The notes beneath the pieces were generated by a model. That model ran no database searches. It was not told the origin of the DNA and worked only from the letters and a program-made list of their open reading frames with translations. 64,000 nt of DNA from Planctomycetota bacterium (GTDB lineage Bacteria > Planctomycetota > UBA1135 > UBA2386): the NCBI GenBank assembly GCA_020638695.1, contig JACKIB010000002.1, positions 186,001-250,000 of the forward strand. The letters run 5' to 3'. Numbering within the stretch: position 1 is the first letter of the stretch; the number at the start of each line of letters is the position of its first letter. Positions 30,360-37,346 of the stretch are shown here, one piece after another. A program made the translations under genes and the position numbers.

Positions 30360-30362
30360 GGG

Positions 30363-30395
30363 TGAATCTCGACGCTGAATCTCGACGCTGAATCT
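30363..30395. repeat. 13-bp tandem repeat directly upstream of the 3-hydroxyacyl-CoA dehydrogenase start
   Basis: TGAATCTCGACGC occurs twice in a row and is followed by a third partial unit (TGAATCT). On the coding strand the array ends three bases before the ATG at 30359, so it occupies the ribosome-binding region. Copy-number change would alter the leader but not the protein. Confidence 0.75.
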
Positions 30396-30463
30396 GGGCC
30401 TTGAAGCTGGCCAGGGATCGCGGCGGGGCACCGGCAACCGGCGCCGTCCCGCGGCCCCGCAGC

Positions 30464-31252
30464 CTACCCGCTGCTGCCGCCGTCCCGCGGCGCCTTTGTC
30501 CGGCTCCGCTCCAGGAACGCGGCCATCCGTCGGTGCTTGTCGTCACTGTCGAACAACAGCGCCTGCGCGACGCTCTCCATGCTCACCGCCAGACCCTCGT
30601 TGGGGCGCGCCAGCGCATTCATGGTCGCCTTGGCGAGCCGCACCGCCAGCTTGCCGCGCGCCGCGATCTCCTCGGCCAGTGCCATGGCGCGGGGCAGCAC
30701 CTCCGCGTCGTCGACCACATCGTTCACCAAGCCGATGCGCAGGCACTCGTCGGCGTCGATCACCCGGCCGGTGTAGATCAGCTCGCGCGCCTTGCCCAGG
30801 CCGACCAGCCGCGGCAAGCGGTAGGTTCCGCCGGCCGCCGGCATGATCCCCAACCCGACCTCCGGCTGCCCCATCTTGGCGGAGCGGCCGGCGACCCGTA
30901 GATCGCAGGCGATCGCCAACTCGCAACCACCGCCGAGCGCGTAGCCGCGGATCGCGGCGATCGACGGACAGGGGAAGTCCTCGATCCGCTTGAAGATCGA
31001 CGCATTGATCGCCGCCAAGGCATCCGGACTGCTGCGCTCCTTGAGCTGCGCGATGTCGGCCCCCGCGGCGAACGCGCGGTCGCCGGCGCCGGTCAACACC
31101 AGCACCGCGACGTCGTCACTGCCGAGCAGTCGGTCGAGCACATCGTGCAGGCCACGCACCATCTCGAGGTCGATGGCGTTGCGCTTCTCCGGCGCATTCA
31201 ACGTGATCACGGCTACGGCGCCGCGCTGTTCGAACAGGACCTTGTCGCTCAT
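30464..31252 (-). CDS. enoyl-CoA hydratase/isomerase family protein
   Basis: 262 residues, typical crotonase length. Family motifs are AVAVITLNAPEKRNAI near 12, the oxyanion-hole FAAGADIAQLKE near 62, GYALGGGCELAIACDL with the first catalytic Glu, and QPEVGLGIMPAAGGTYRLPR with the second catalytic Glu. Both catalytic glutamates are present, so it should hydrate trans-2-enoyl-CoA to 3-hydroxyacyl-CoA, the substrate of the dehydrogenase encoded downstream. Start chosen at MSDKVLFEQ, 13 bp after the oxidoreductase stop. Cytoplasmic. Confidence 0.93.
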   Translation of the reverse strand: MSDKVLFEQRGAVAVITLNAPEKRNAIDLEMVRGLHDVLDRLLGSDDVAVLVLTGAGDRAFAAGADIAQLKERSSPDALAAINASIFKRIEDFPCPSIAAIRGYALGGGCELAIACDLRVAGRSAKMGQPEVGLGIMPAAGGTYRLPRLVGLGKARELIYTGRVIDADECLRIGLVNDVVDDAEVLPRAMALAEEIAARGKLAVRLAKATMNALARPNEGLAVSMESVAQALLFDSDDKHRRMAAFLERSRTKAPRDGGSSG

Positions 31253-31265
31253 CAATGGCTCCGGG

Positions 31266-32285
31266 CTACGGCTGCAGGACGATCTTGCCGAAGGCGGCAC
31301 GCTCCTCGAGCAACCGGTGGGCGCGCTCCGCCTCACGCAAAGGCAACACGCGGTCGACCACCGGCCGCAGCTTGCCCTCGCCCACCAACCGCACGATCTG
31401 CAGCGCGTCGCCGCGACTGCCCATGGTGGTACCGATCACCGACAGGTTCTTGAAGAACAACCGGTGCAGACTCAGCATGACTTCGCCGCCGGTGGTCGCC
31501 CCGCAGGTCACCAACCGCCCGCCGCGCGCCAGACACCGCAAGCTGCCGTCGAAGGTCTTCGCGCCGACGTGGTCGAACACCACCTCGACACCGGCTCGGC
31601 CGCGCAACTCACGCACCGCCTTGGTGAAATCGTGCGCCTCGTAGTTGATGGCGTGGTCGGCGCCGAGGTCCAGTGCAGCCTGGCACTTCACGTCGGTCCC
31701 CGCAGTGGCGATCACGTCGGCACCCAGCAACTTGGCGATCTGGATCGCGGCGCTGCCGACCCCGGACCCGGCGCCGTGCACCAGCACCGTCTCGCCCGCG
31801 CACAACGCCGCGCGCCGAAGCATCGACCACGCGGTCAGGAACGACAGCGCAAACGACCCGGCAGCGACGAGGTCGAGCCCCGAAGGCTTGCGCACCAGGT
31901 TGGCGTCGGGCACCACGACGTATTCCGCCGCCGTTCCATCGCGTGCTTCGCCGAGAATGCGGTAGTCGGCACACAGCGGATCGCGCCCCGACTGGCACGC
32001 CTCGCACACGCCGCACGAGACGCCGGGCAACACGATCACCTCGTCGCCCGGCGCGACCCCGACCGCGCCTTCGCCACACGCATCGACCACGCCGGAGCCA
32101 TCGCTGCTGGTGACCAACGGTAGGGGGAAGGTGTGCCCCGGCACGCCGCGACGCACCCACACATCCAGATGGTTGAGTCCCACCGCGGCCATCCGGACGC
32201 GCACCTCGCGCGCGCCGGGTTCGGGGACCGGGCGGTCCTCGATCGCGACGCGATCCCCGTGCTCCCGGACCACCACGGCCTTCAT
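31266..32285 (-). CDS. zinc-binding MDR-family oxidoreductase (alcohol dehydrogenase/quinone reductase-like)
   Basis: 339 residues. The N-terminal GroES-like fold (MKAVVVREHGD, VGLNHLDVWVRRG) lacks a full catalytic zinc site but has a structural-zinc cysteine cluster, CGVCEACQSGRDPLC, near residue 91. The nucleotide fold is VLVHGAGSGVGSAAIQIAK near 165. It ends HRLLEERAAFGKIVLQP, a typical quinone-oxidoreductase/crotonyl-CoA-reductase-like tail. In this operon it may reduce an enoyl-CoA or an aldehyde; that is inferred from context only. It begins 2 bp after the upstream hydratase stop and is 13 bp from the next hydratase gene. Confidence 0.88.
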   Translation of the reverse strand: MKAVVVREHGDRVAIEDRPVPEPGAREVRVRMAAVGLNHLDVWVRRGVPGHTFPLPLVTSSDGSGVVDACGEGAVGVAPGDEVIVLPGVSCGVCEACQSGRDPLCADYRILGEARDGTAAEYVVVPDANLVRKPSGLDLVAAGSFALSFLTAWSMLRRAALCAGETVLVHGAGSGVGSAAIQIAKLLGADVIATAGTDVKCQAALDLGADHAINYEAHDFTKAVRELRGRAGVEVVFDHVGAKTFDGSLRCLARGGRLVTCGATTGGEVMLSLHRLFFKNLSVIGTTMGSRGDALQIVRLVGEGKLRPVVDRVLPLREAERAHRLLEERAAFGKIVLQP

Positions 32286-32287
32286 CT

Positions 32288-33085
32288 TCAGCGGCCCTCG
32301 AACGCCGCGGTGCGCTTCTCGTTGTAGGCGCGAATCCCCTCGGCGGCGTCGGCGCTGGCGAACAGCTTGGCCTGCAGCTCGCGTTCCAGGGCGAGACCCG
32401 CGTCGAGCGGCAGCTCCGCTCCGGTCTGCACGGCGCGCTTGATGTGACCGACCGCCATCGCGGCCCGACCCGGCGTGGTGAACGACCGCGCGTAGTCCAG
32501 CACCTGAGCCATGAAGTCGCCGCCTTCGACGACGCGGTTGACCAAGCCCAACGCGAGTGCCTCGGCGGTGTCGAAGGTCCGCCCGCTGACCATCAACTCG
32601 ATCGCCTTGCTCTTGCCGACCAGCCGCGCCAACCGCTGCGTTCCTCCGGTGCCCGGCAGGACTCCGAGCGCGACTTCTGGCAAGCCTACCTTGCCGCAGC
32701 CGTGCCGCGCGATGCGCAGGTCGGCGGCCAACGCCACCTCGAGCCCTCCGCCCACCGTGTGGCCGTTGAGCGCCGCGATCACCAGCTTCGGGGTCTGCTC
32801 GAGCCTCGAGATGGTCTCGTTGGCGTGCAGGCAGAAGTAGTACTTGTACGTCGGGTCCGCCCGCTGCAGCATCCCGATGTCCGCACCAGCACAGAAGAAG
32901 CGGTCGCCCGAGCCGGTCACCACCAGCACCTGGACCGCCGGGTCGAACCTCGCGCGCAGGATCGCGGCGTCGAGGTCGAGCATCATCTCGTGGCTGTAGG
33001 TGTTGGCCGGGGGCGCATCGAGGGTGAGCACGGCCACCGCACCTTCCGCGCGGTAGTCGACCAGGGGCTTGCGGGGGTCTGGCAT
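32288..33085 (-). CDS. enoyl-CoA hydratase/isomerase family protein, first gene of acyl-CoA operon
   Basis: 265 residues from the ATG at 33085; an in-frame ATG at 33106 would add seven. Crotonase motifs are VAVLTLDAPPANTYS near 16, FFCAGADIGML near 64, GHTVGGGLEVALAADL with the first Glu, and LPEVALGVLPGTGGTQRL with the second Glu. It differs enough from the hydratase at 30464 to imply another chain length or a different (isomerase) role. It heads a minus-strand operon hydratase - MDR oxidoreductase - hydratase - 3-hydroxyacyl-CoA dehydrogenase, with no acyl-CoA dehydrogenase or thiolase in it. It diverges from the ferredoxin gene across 75 bp. Confidence 0.92.
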   Translation of the reverse strand: MPDPRKPLVDYRAEGAVAVLTLDAPPANTYSHEMMLDLDAAILRARFDPAVQVLVVTGSGDRFFCAGADIGMLQRADPTYKYYFCLHANETISRLEQTPKLVIAALNGHTVGGGLEVALAADLRIARHGCGKVGLPEVALGVLPGTGGTQRLARLVGKSKAIELMVSGRTFDTAEALALGLVNRVVEGGDFMAQVLDYARSFTTPGRAAMAVGHIKRAVQTGAELPLDAGLALERELQAKLFASADAAEGIRAYNEKRTAAFEGR

Positions 33086-33160
33086 GGCGGTGGTTGAACG
33101 GGGCATGCTATAAGGGCCGAGGGGCGAATCCAGGTCGCCCGAGCGACCGAAGCACCACCC

Positions 33161-33388
33161 ATGTCCGGCAACAAGGCCATCCAGAAGGTCTGGATCGAGG
33201 AGGGCTGCATCTCGTGCAGTCTGTGCATGGACATCGCACCCGATGTGTTCGAAGTGCCTGACGGTGAGGACTGTCGGATCCGACCGTGCGCGAGCCAGCA
33301 CTTCGCGCGCCGTGACGCAGACATCCGCTTGGCAGCGGAGGATTGCCCGGTGGAGGTCATCGCGTTCGAAGAACGCGATGACAGCTGA
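33161..33388 (+). CDS. 4Fe-4S (or 3Fe-4S) ferredoxin
   Basis: 75 residues, a small soluble electron carrier. Cluster ligands are Cys16, Cys19 and Cys22 in C-x2-C-x2-C, and Cys62 in DCPVEVI, the one-cluster pattern of mono-cluster ferredoxins. Cys38 and Cys43 are extra. Divergent from the acyl-CoA operon with a 75-bp shared promoter region, so it may serve that pathway's redox enzyme; this is inference. The last codons lie inside a perfect 12-bp inverted repeat that probably acts as terminator. Confidence 0.88.
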   Translation: MSGNKAIQKVWIEEGCISCSLCMDIAPDVFEVPDGEDCRIRPCASQHFARRDADIRLAAEDCPVEVIAFEERDDS

Positions 33389-33389
33389 T
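33356..33389 (+). terminator. perfect 12-bp inverted repeat overlapping the 3' end of the ferredoxin gene
   Basis: GTCATCGCGTTC (33356-33367), a GAA loop, and GAACGCGATGAC (33371-33382) form an uninterrupted 12-bp stem inside the coding region. The stop codon follows six bases later and then TTTCGG. The hairpin encodes the last residues (VIAFEERDD). It may end transcription or protect the 3' end. The following T-tract is weak. Confidence 0.5.
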
Positions 33390-33532
33390 TTCGGTCAAGG
33401 GGATTTCATGGGGCGAGCCGGGGGCGAGGGGGTGGACCAAGACACCCGATTTCCGTAGCGTCTTTGTCACCTCGTTGGATTTCGGATGTTTTTGTCCGAT
33501 CCGCAACACCTCTCTCCCCTCACTCCCCCTTC

Positions 33533-33537
33533 GGAGG
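33533..33537 (+). promoter_or_regulatory. strong Shine-Dalgarno GGAGG of array gene 1
   Basis: GGAGG sits seven bases before the ATG at 33545, one of the strongest ribosome-binding sites in the window, suggesting high expression of this secreted protein. The 3' part of the 156-bp leader region also has a T-rich stretch (GGATGTTTTTGTCC) about 60 bp upstream. Confidence 0.75.
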
Positions 33538-33544
33538 AAACCCC

Positions 33545-34447
33545 ATGAAGCTCCTCGCGGGCCTGTCCCTCGTCGTGTTGGCCGCATCCGCATCGGCCCA
33601 GATCCCCATGTCCAAGTTCGCCCGGACGTTCAGCTCGTCGCTGACCCGTGGCTTCTACTTCCAGGCACCGACCAACCTCGTCCTTACGCACGCCCAGGTC
33701 CCGGACGAGTCCAACTACGGCAAGCAGATCATCGCGATCTACAAGCTGACTTCGGCCCCGCCGGCCTACTCGGCGACCATCGCGGTGACCCCCGCCGCCT
33801 ACATCGACGAGATCCCGAGCTCGACCTGCTGGAAGCTGCCGACTCCGGTGATCTACAACAAGGGTGACTGGGTGGCGGTGCTCGGCGCCTGCGGCACCAC
33901 GAGCGGCACGGTCCACAACTCGTACGGCAGCGCTGCGGTAGCCAGCGAGGTCGCGGGGCTCGCGATCACCCTGAACCGCTGCGGGATCCAGTCGAACATC
34001 GCCACCACCAAGGGCGTGGGTGCGATGTGGAGCGAGAATGCCGGGTCGATCGGCCGGGTGCGCCTCACGTTCGCCGGTGGCCCGTCGAGCTGCGCGCACT
34101 GCACGCCTTCGAACGGCACCGCGGTCCTGTCGCTGTGCGACGACAAGCCGGCGATCTCCGGCAAGAGCCTCGGCATCACCATCGCGTCCGGCGGTGCGAC
34201 CAACACCGGCGTCGCGCTGGCCATCGGCATCAACCGGGCGAACATCGCGGTGCCGGGATTCGGCACGTTGTGCACCAACCCGATCCCGCTGATCGTGTTC
34301 GGTCTGCCAGCCGCGACCGCGGCAGGCACCAACTACGCGTTCCCGATCCCCGCGGCGGCCACCGGATTGGTCAACCTGCAGGCCGGCCTGCTCGGCGGCA
34401 CTGGCCTACCGCTGACGAACGGTCTCGAGATCGGCGTCGGCAAGTAG
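33545..34447 (+). CDS. array paralogue 1: secreted protein of unknown function
   Basis: 300 residues. Signal peptide cleaved at SASA|QIP. Domain A (about 22-205) carries the family pattern TRGFYFQAP, LVLTHAQVPDESNYGKQIIA, a GDWVAVLGACG strand and GAMWSENAG. Domain B (about 215-300) is the window's shared module, ending GLPLTNGLEIGVGK. Seven mature cysteines. Bases are nearly identical to copy 3 in some segments and to copy 4 in others, so it is a mosaic (see findings). No catalytic motif, anchor or coiled coil. It has its own strong ribosome-binding site and terminator, so it is a single-gene unit. Confidence 0.85.
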   Translation: MKLLAGLSLVVLAASASAQIPMSKFARTFSSSLTRGFYFQAPTNLVLTHAQVPDESNYGKQIIAIYKLTSAPPAYSATIAVTPAAYIDEIPSSTCWKLPTPVIYNKGDWVAVLGACGTTSGTVHNSYGSAAVASEVAGLAITLNRCGIQSNIATTKGVGAMWSENAGSIGRVRLTFAGGPSSCAHCTPSNGTAVLSLCDDKPAISGKSLGITIASGGATNTGVALAIGINRANIAVPGFGTLCTNPIPLIVFGLPAATAAGTNYAFPIPAAATGLVNLQAGLLGGTGLPLTNGLEIGVGK

Positions 34448-34470
34448 TCGGAACGAAACGAGAAAGCACG

Positions 34471-34509
34471 CGGAGGCGGGGCGGTGCGCCGACCCGCCTC
34501 CGTCTTTCC
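34471..34509 (+). terminator. intrinsic terminator after array gene 1
   Basis: CGGAGGCGGG (34471-34480) pairs perfectly with CCCGCCTCCG (34493-34502) around a 12-base loop, followed by TCTTTCC. It lies 24 bp after the stop of array gene 1 and separates it from gene 2. Confidence 0.75.
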
Positions 34510-34534
34510 GTACGGTCCGAGCGGCGACGCCAAG

Positions 34535-34656
34535 GCCCGAACCATTCGTGAGCAGCGCCGCGGAATGCCAGGTTGTTTGCTGGCAAGGAAGAAGCGGAGG
34601 TTCGACGACGCCAGCATCCTGCTGCCGCATCGCGGTAGCTCGGCAGTTGTCCGGGC
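34535..34656 (-). repeat. shortened, inverted copy of the dispersed inverted-repeat element
   Basis: Read on the minus strand it begins GCCCGGACAACTGCCGAGCT and ends GCTGCTCACGAATGGTTCGGGC, with the CTTCCTTGCCAGCAAACAACC core retained. About 55 bases of the middle are deleted relative to the 176-bp copies. It lies between array genes 1 and 2. The rest of this 555-bp gap (34657-35002) holds a possible -10 box TATGCT (34935-34940) and nothing else I recognise. Confidence 0.7.
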
Positions 34657-35002
34657 CCGGACGAGCACTGGTAGATTGCACGGTTCGAACACGGAGAGCA
34701 CCGATCCAGTCGCATGACCTCTGGCACTCCCGCCCGCTCGTTCTCGAGCCCACACGTGTTCGGGACATTTTCAGGACATTCCCGCGGCGCCTGGTCCCGA
34801 CGCCGGCGACGCACCCACAAGGCCGCTGGGCGCGTTGGGATGGGTCGGGTCGATTGCACCCGTTTGGCACTCGCACGGATCGCGCGCACCCGGGGAGGAT
34901 CGCCCCCCGCCGTGGGACATCTCCCGGCCAGAGGTATGCTCCTTGCCCCCGCCTCGACCGCTTGTCGGTCGGGGCCAAATCTCTACCCACCCAAGGAACC
35001 TC

Positions 35003-35917
35003 ATGCGCGCATTGACCCTCGTCTGCGTCGCGGCACTCGCCGCCTGGGCACCCGCCCAGATTCCCATGTCGAAGTACACCAGCACGTTCTCCGCTGGCGC
35101 CACGCGTGGCTACTTCTTCCAGGCCCCGACCACGCTCGTGCTCACGCACGCGCAGGTGCCCGACGAGAAGAACTTCGGCAAGCAGATCATCGCGATCTAC
35201 AAGCTGACCTCCGCACCGCCCGCCTATTCGTCCACCATCAACGCCACCCCGGTGGCGTACGTCGACGAGCTGCCGAGCTCGACGCGCTGGCAGCTGCCTG
35301 TCCCGGTGACCTACAACACCGGCGATTGGGTCGCAGTGCTCGGCGCCTGCGGTACCACCACCGGCTCGGTGAACAACTCGTACGGCGCCGGCAACTTCAG
35401 CAGCGAGGTGCTCGGCATGCCGATCACGCTGCTGCGCTGCGGCAGCCAGATCAACATCGCCACCACCAAGGGCGTGCTGTCCGGCACGAGCGGGATGTGG
35501 AGCGAAGGCACGGCGTCGATCGCCCGCGTCCGGCTGACCTTCGCCGGTAGCCCGACCAGCCTGGCCCACTGTACCCCGTCGAACGGCACCGCCGCACTGT
35601 CGCTGTCCGACACCAACCCGGCGATCGCCGGCAAGAATCTCGGCCTGATCATCGCCTCGGGCGGCGCGACCAACACCGGCGTCGCTCTGGCGATCGGCAT
35701 CAACCAGGTGAACCTGCCCGTGCCCGGCTTCGGCACGCTGTGCGTCAACCCGATTCCGATCATCGTGTTCGGCCTGCCTGCTGCGACCGCAGCGGGCACC
35801 GAGTACTTGTTCCCCCTCGCGGCCACCGCCTCCGGGGTCGTGAACCTGCAGGCCGGGTTGCTGGGTGGAACCAGCCTGCCCCTGACGAACGGTCTCGAGA
35901 TCGGCGTCGGCAAGTAG
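35003..35917 (+). CDS. array paralogue 2: secreted protein of unknown function
   Basis: 304 residues. Signal peptide cleaved at WAPA|QIP. Same two-domain plan as copy 1, but with TRGYFFQAP, an NFGKQ variant, the longer GSQINIATTKGVLSGTSGMWSE segment shared with copy 4, and only four mature cysteines. Where copies 1 and 4 have Cys, this one has Arg (SSTRW), Leu (SLAHC) and Ser (LSDTN). It ends in the shared module with GLEIGVGK. Monocistronic, ended by a strong hairpin. Confidence 0.85.
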   Translation: MRALTLVCVAALAAWAPAQIPMSKYTSTFSAGATRGYFFQAPTTLVLTHAQVPDEKNFGKQIIAIYKLTSAPPAYSSTINATPVAYVDELPSSTRWQLPVPVTYNTGDWVAVLGACGTTTGSVNNSYGAGNFSSEVLGMPITLLRCGSQINIATTKGVLSGTSGMWSEGTASIARVRLTFAGSPTSLAHCTPSNGTAALSLSDTNPAIAGKNLGLIIASGGATNTGVALAIGINQVNLPVPGFGTLCVNPIPIIVFGLPAATAAGTEYLFPLAATASGVVNLQAGLLGGTSLPLTNGLEIGVGK

Positions 35918-35945
35918 GTCCTCATCCGAGTTCTCGGCTGATTGA

Positions 35946-35974
35946 CGAAGCGGGGCGCTACGGGCCCCGCTTCG
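35946..35974 (+). terminator. strong hairpin terminator after array gene 2
   Basis: CGAAGCGGGGC (35946-35956) pairs perfectly with GCCCCGCTTCG (35964-35974) around a 7-base loop, 28 bp after the stop codon of array gene 2. Only a short CTCTCG tail follows, so termination may need help. It isolates gene 2 from gene 3. Confidence 0.65.
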
Positions 35975-36086
35975 CTCTCGTACGGAGCGGGCTAGTCGCC
36001 AGGAATCGGTGACGAAAGCCCGATTCTTTCGGGTGTTTTGACACCGTTATCGAGGGAGGTTGGCGTGGCTTGCATTCCCGCGACTT

Positions 36087-36114
36087 CTTGCATCGCGGGC
36101 GGAGAGCCTATCAT
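36087..36114 (+). promoter_or_regulatory. candidate promoter of array gene 3
   Basis: CTTGCA (36087-36092) and TATCAT (36109-36114) are separated by 16 bp, with the start codon about 50 bp downstream. The match to the sigma-70 consensus is moderate. The location between the terminator of gene 2 and gene 3 fits independent transcription. Confidence 0.3.
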
Positions 36115-36162
36115 TGCGGAGGGTCGTGACACCTCGTCATCATCCTTCCGCCAAACCCATCC

Positions 36163-37074
36163 ATGACCACCATGCGCATTCTCCCGTGCTTGCTCGTCGC
36201 CGCGCTCGGCGCGGCGCTCCCGGCTCAGATCCCGATGTCGAAGTACACCAACACCTTCACGTCGTCGCTGACCCGTGGCTTCTACTTCCAGGCCCCGACC
36301 ACCCTCGTCCTGACGCACGCTCAGGTCCCCGACGAGTCCAACTACGGCAAGCAGATCATCGCGATCTACAAGCTGACTTCGTCGCCGCCGGCCTACTCGT
36401 CGACCATGCCGGTCACGCCCGCTGCCTACATCGACGAGCTGCCCAGCGCGACGCGGTGGCAGCTACCGACTCCGATCACCTACAACACCGGTGACTGGGT
36501 CGCGGTCCTCGGCGCTTGCGGCACCACCTCGGGCAGCGTCAACAACTCCTACGGCGCTGCGCAGCCCGCGAGCGAAGTGGCCGGCATGCCGATCACCCTG
36601 TTCCGCTGCGGCATCCAGTCCAACATCGCCACCACCAAGGGTGTCGGTGCGATGTGGAGTGAGAACGCCGGTTCGATCGGCCGGGTCCGTCTCACCTTCG
36701 CCGGCGGTCCGCAGAGCCTGGCCCACTGCACCCCGTCGAACGGCACCGCGACGCTCGCGCTGTCCGACGACAAGCCGGCCATCGCCGGCAAGAGCCTCGG
36801 CCTGACCATCCTCTCCGGCGGTGCCGCGAACACCGCGGTCGCCCTGGCAATCGGCATCAACCAGGTCAACCTGCCCGTCCCGGGCTTCGGCACGCTGTGC
36901 GTCAACCCGATCCCACTGATCGTGTTCGGGCTCCCGGCCGCTGGCACGACCGGCACCGAGTACCTGTTCCCGCTCAGCACGAGTGCATCCGGGATCGTGA
37001 ACCTCCAGGCGGGTCTGCTGGGCGGCACCGGCCTGCCGCTGACCAACGGTCTCGAGGTCGGCGTCGGCAAGTAG
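36163..37074 (+). CDS. array paralogue 3: secreted protein of unknown function
   Basis: 303 residues (an ATG at 36172 would shorten the n-region by three). Signal peptide cleaved at ALPA|QIP. Domain A is closest to copy 1 in the FQAP-to-YKLTS segment and in the GIQSNIATTKGVGAMWSENAG segment. In the middle and the cysteine positions it resembles copy 2, with four mature cysteines. The C-terminal shared module ends GLEVGVGK. A possible promoter lies about 50 bp upstream and an 11-bp-stem hairpin follows the stop. Confidence 0.85.
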   Translation: MTTMRILPCLLVAALGAALPAQIPMSKYTNTFTSSLTRGFYFQAPTTLVLTHAQVPDESNYGKQIIAIYKLTSSPPAYSSTMPVTPAAYIDELPSATRWQLPTPITYNTGDWVAVLGACGTTSGSVNNSYGAAQPASEVAGMPITLFRCGIQSNIATTKGVGAMWSENAGSIGRVRLTFAGGPQSLAHCTPSNGTATLALSDDKPAIAGKSLGLTILSGGAANTAVALAIGINQVNLPVPGFGTLCVNPIPLIVFGLPAAGTTGTEYLFPLSTSASGIVNLQAGLLGGTGLPLTNGLEVGVGK

Positions 37075-37102
37075 TCGGCACGACACTCGCGATTCGCTCG
37101 CT

Positions 37103-37147
37103 GCCGGGGGCGGTTCCGACTCGTTCGGGCCGCCCCCGGCGCTGTTT
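37103..37147 (+). terminator. intrinsic terminator after array gene 3
   Basis: GCCGGGGGCGG (37103-37113) pairs perfectly with CCGCCCCCGGC (37130-37140) around a 16-base loop, and GCTGTTT follows. It begins 29 bp after the stop of array gene 3. Confidence 0.7.
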
Positions 37148-37346
37148 GCGGCAACTCCTGACGTGTCGCGCTATCGTGCCCCGTGGCGCGCGCCGAACCC
37201 TCGTGCTCGCGCCCGCATTGTCCGACAGCCGGCTCGTTCGTCGAGAGTGGCCGTCGCTGATGCGGCTGGACCAGACGTCCTTCCTCGTGATCCCAGGCAA
37301 TCGCGGCGTGAACCGCTCGATTCCCCCACACTCTCTCTCAGACACC

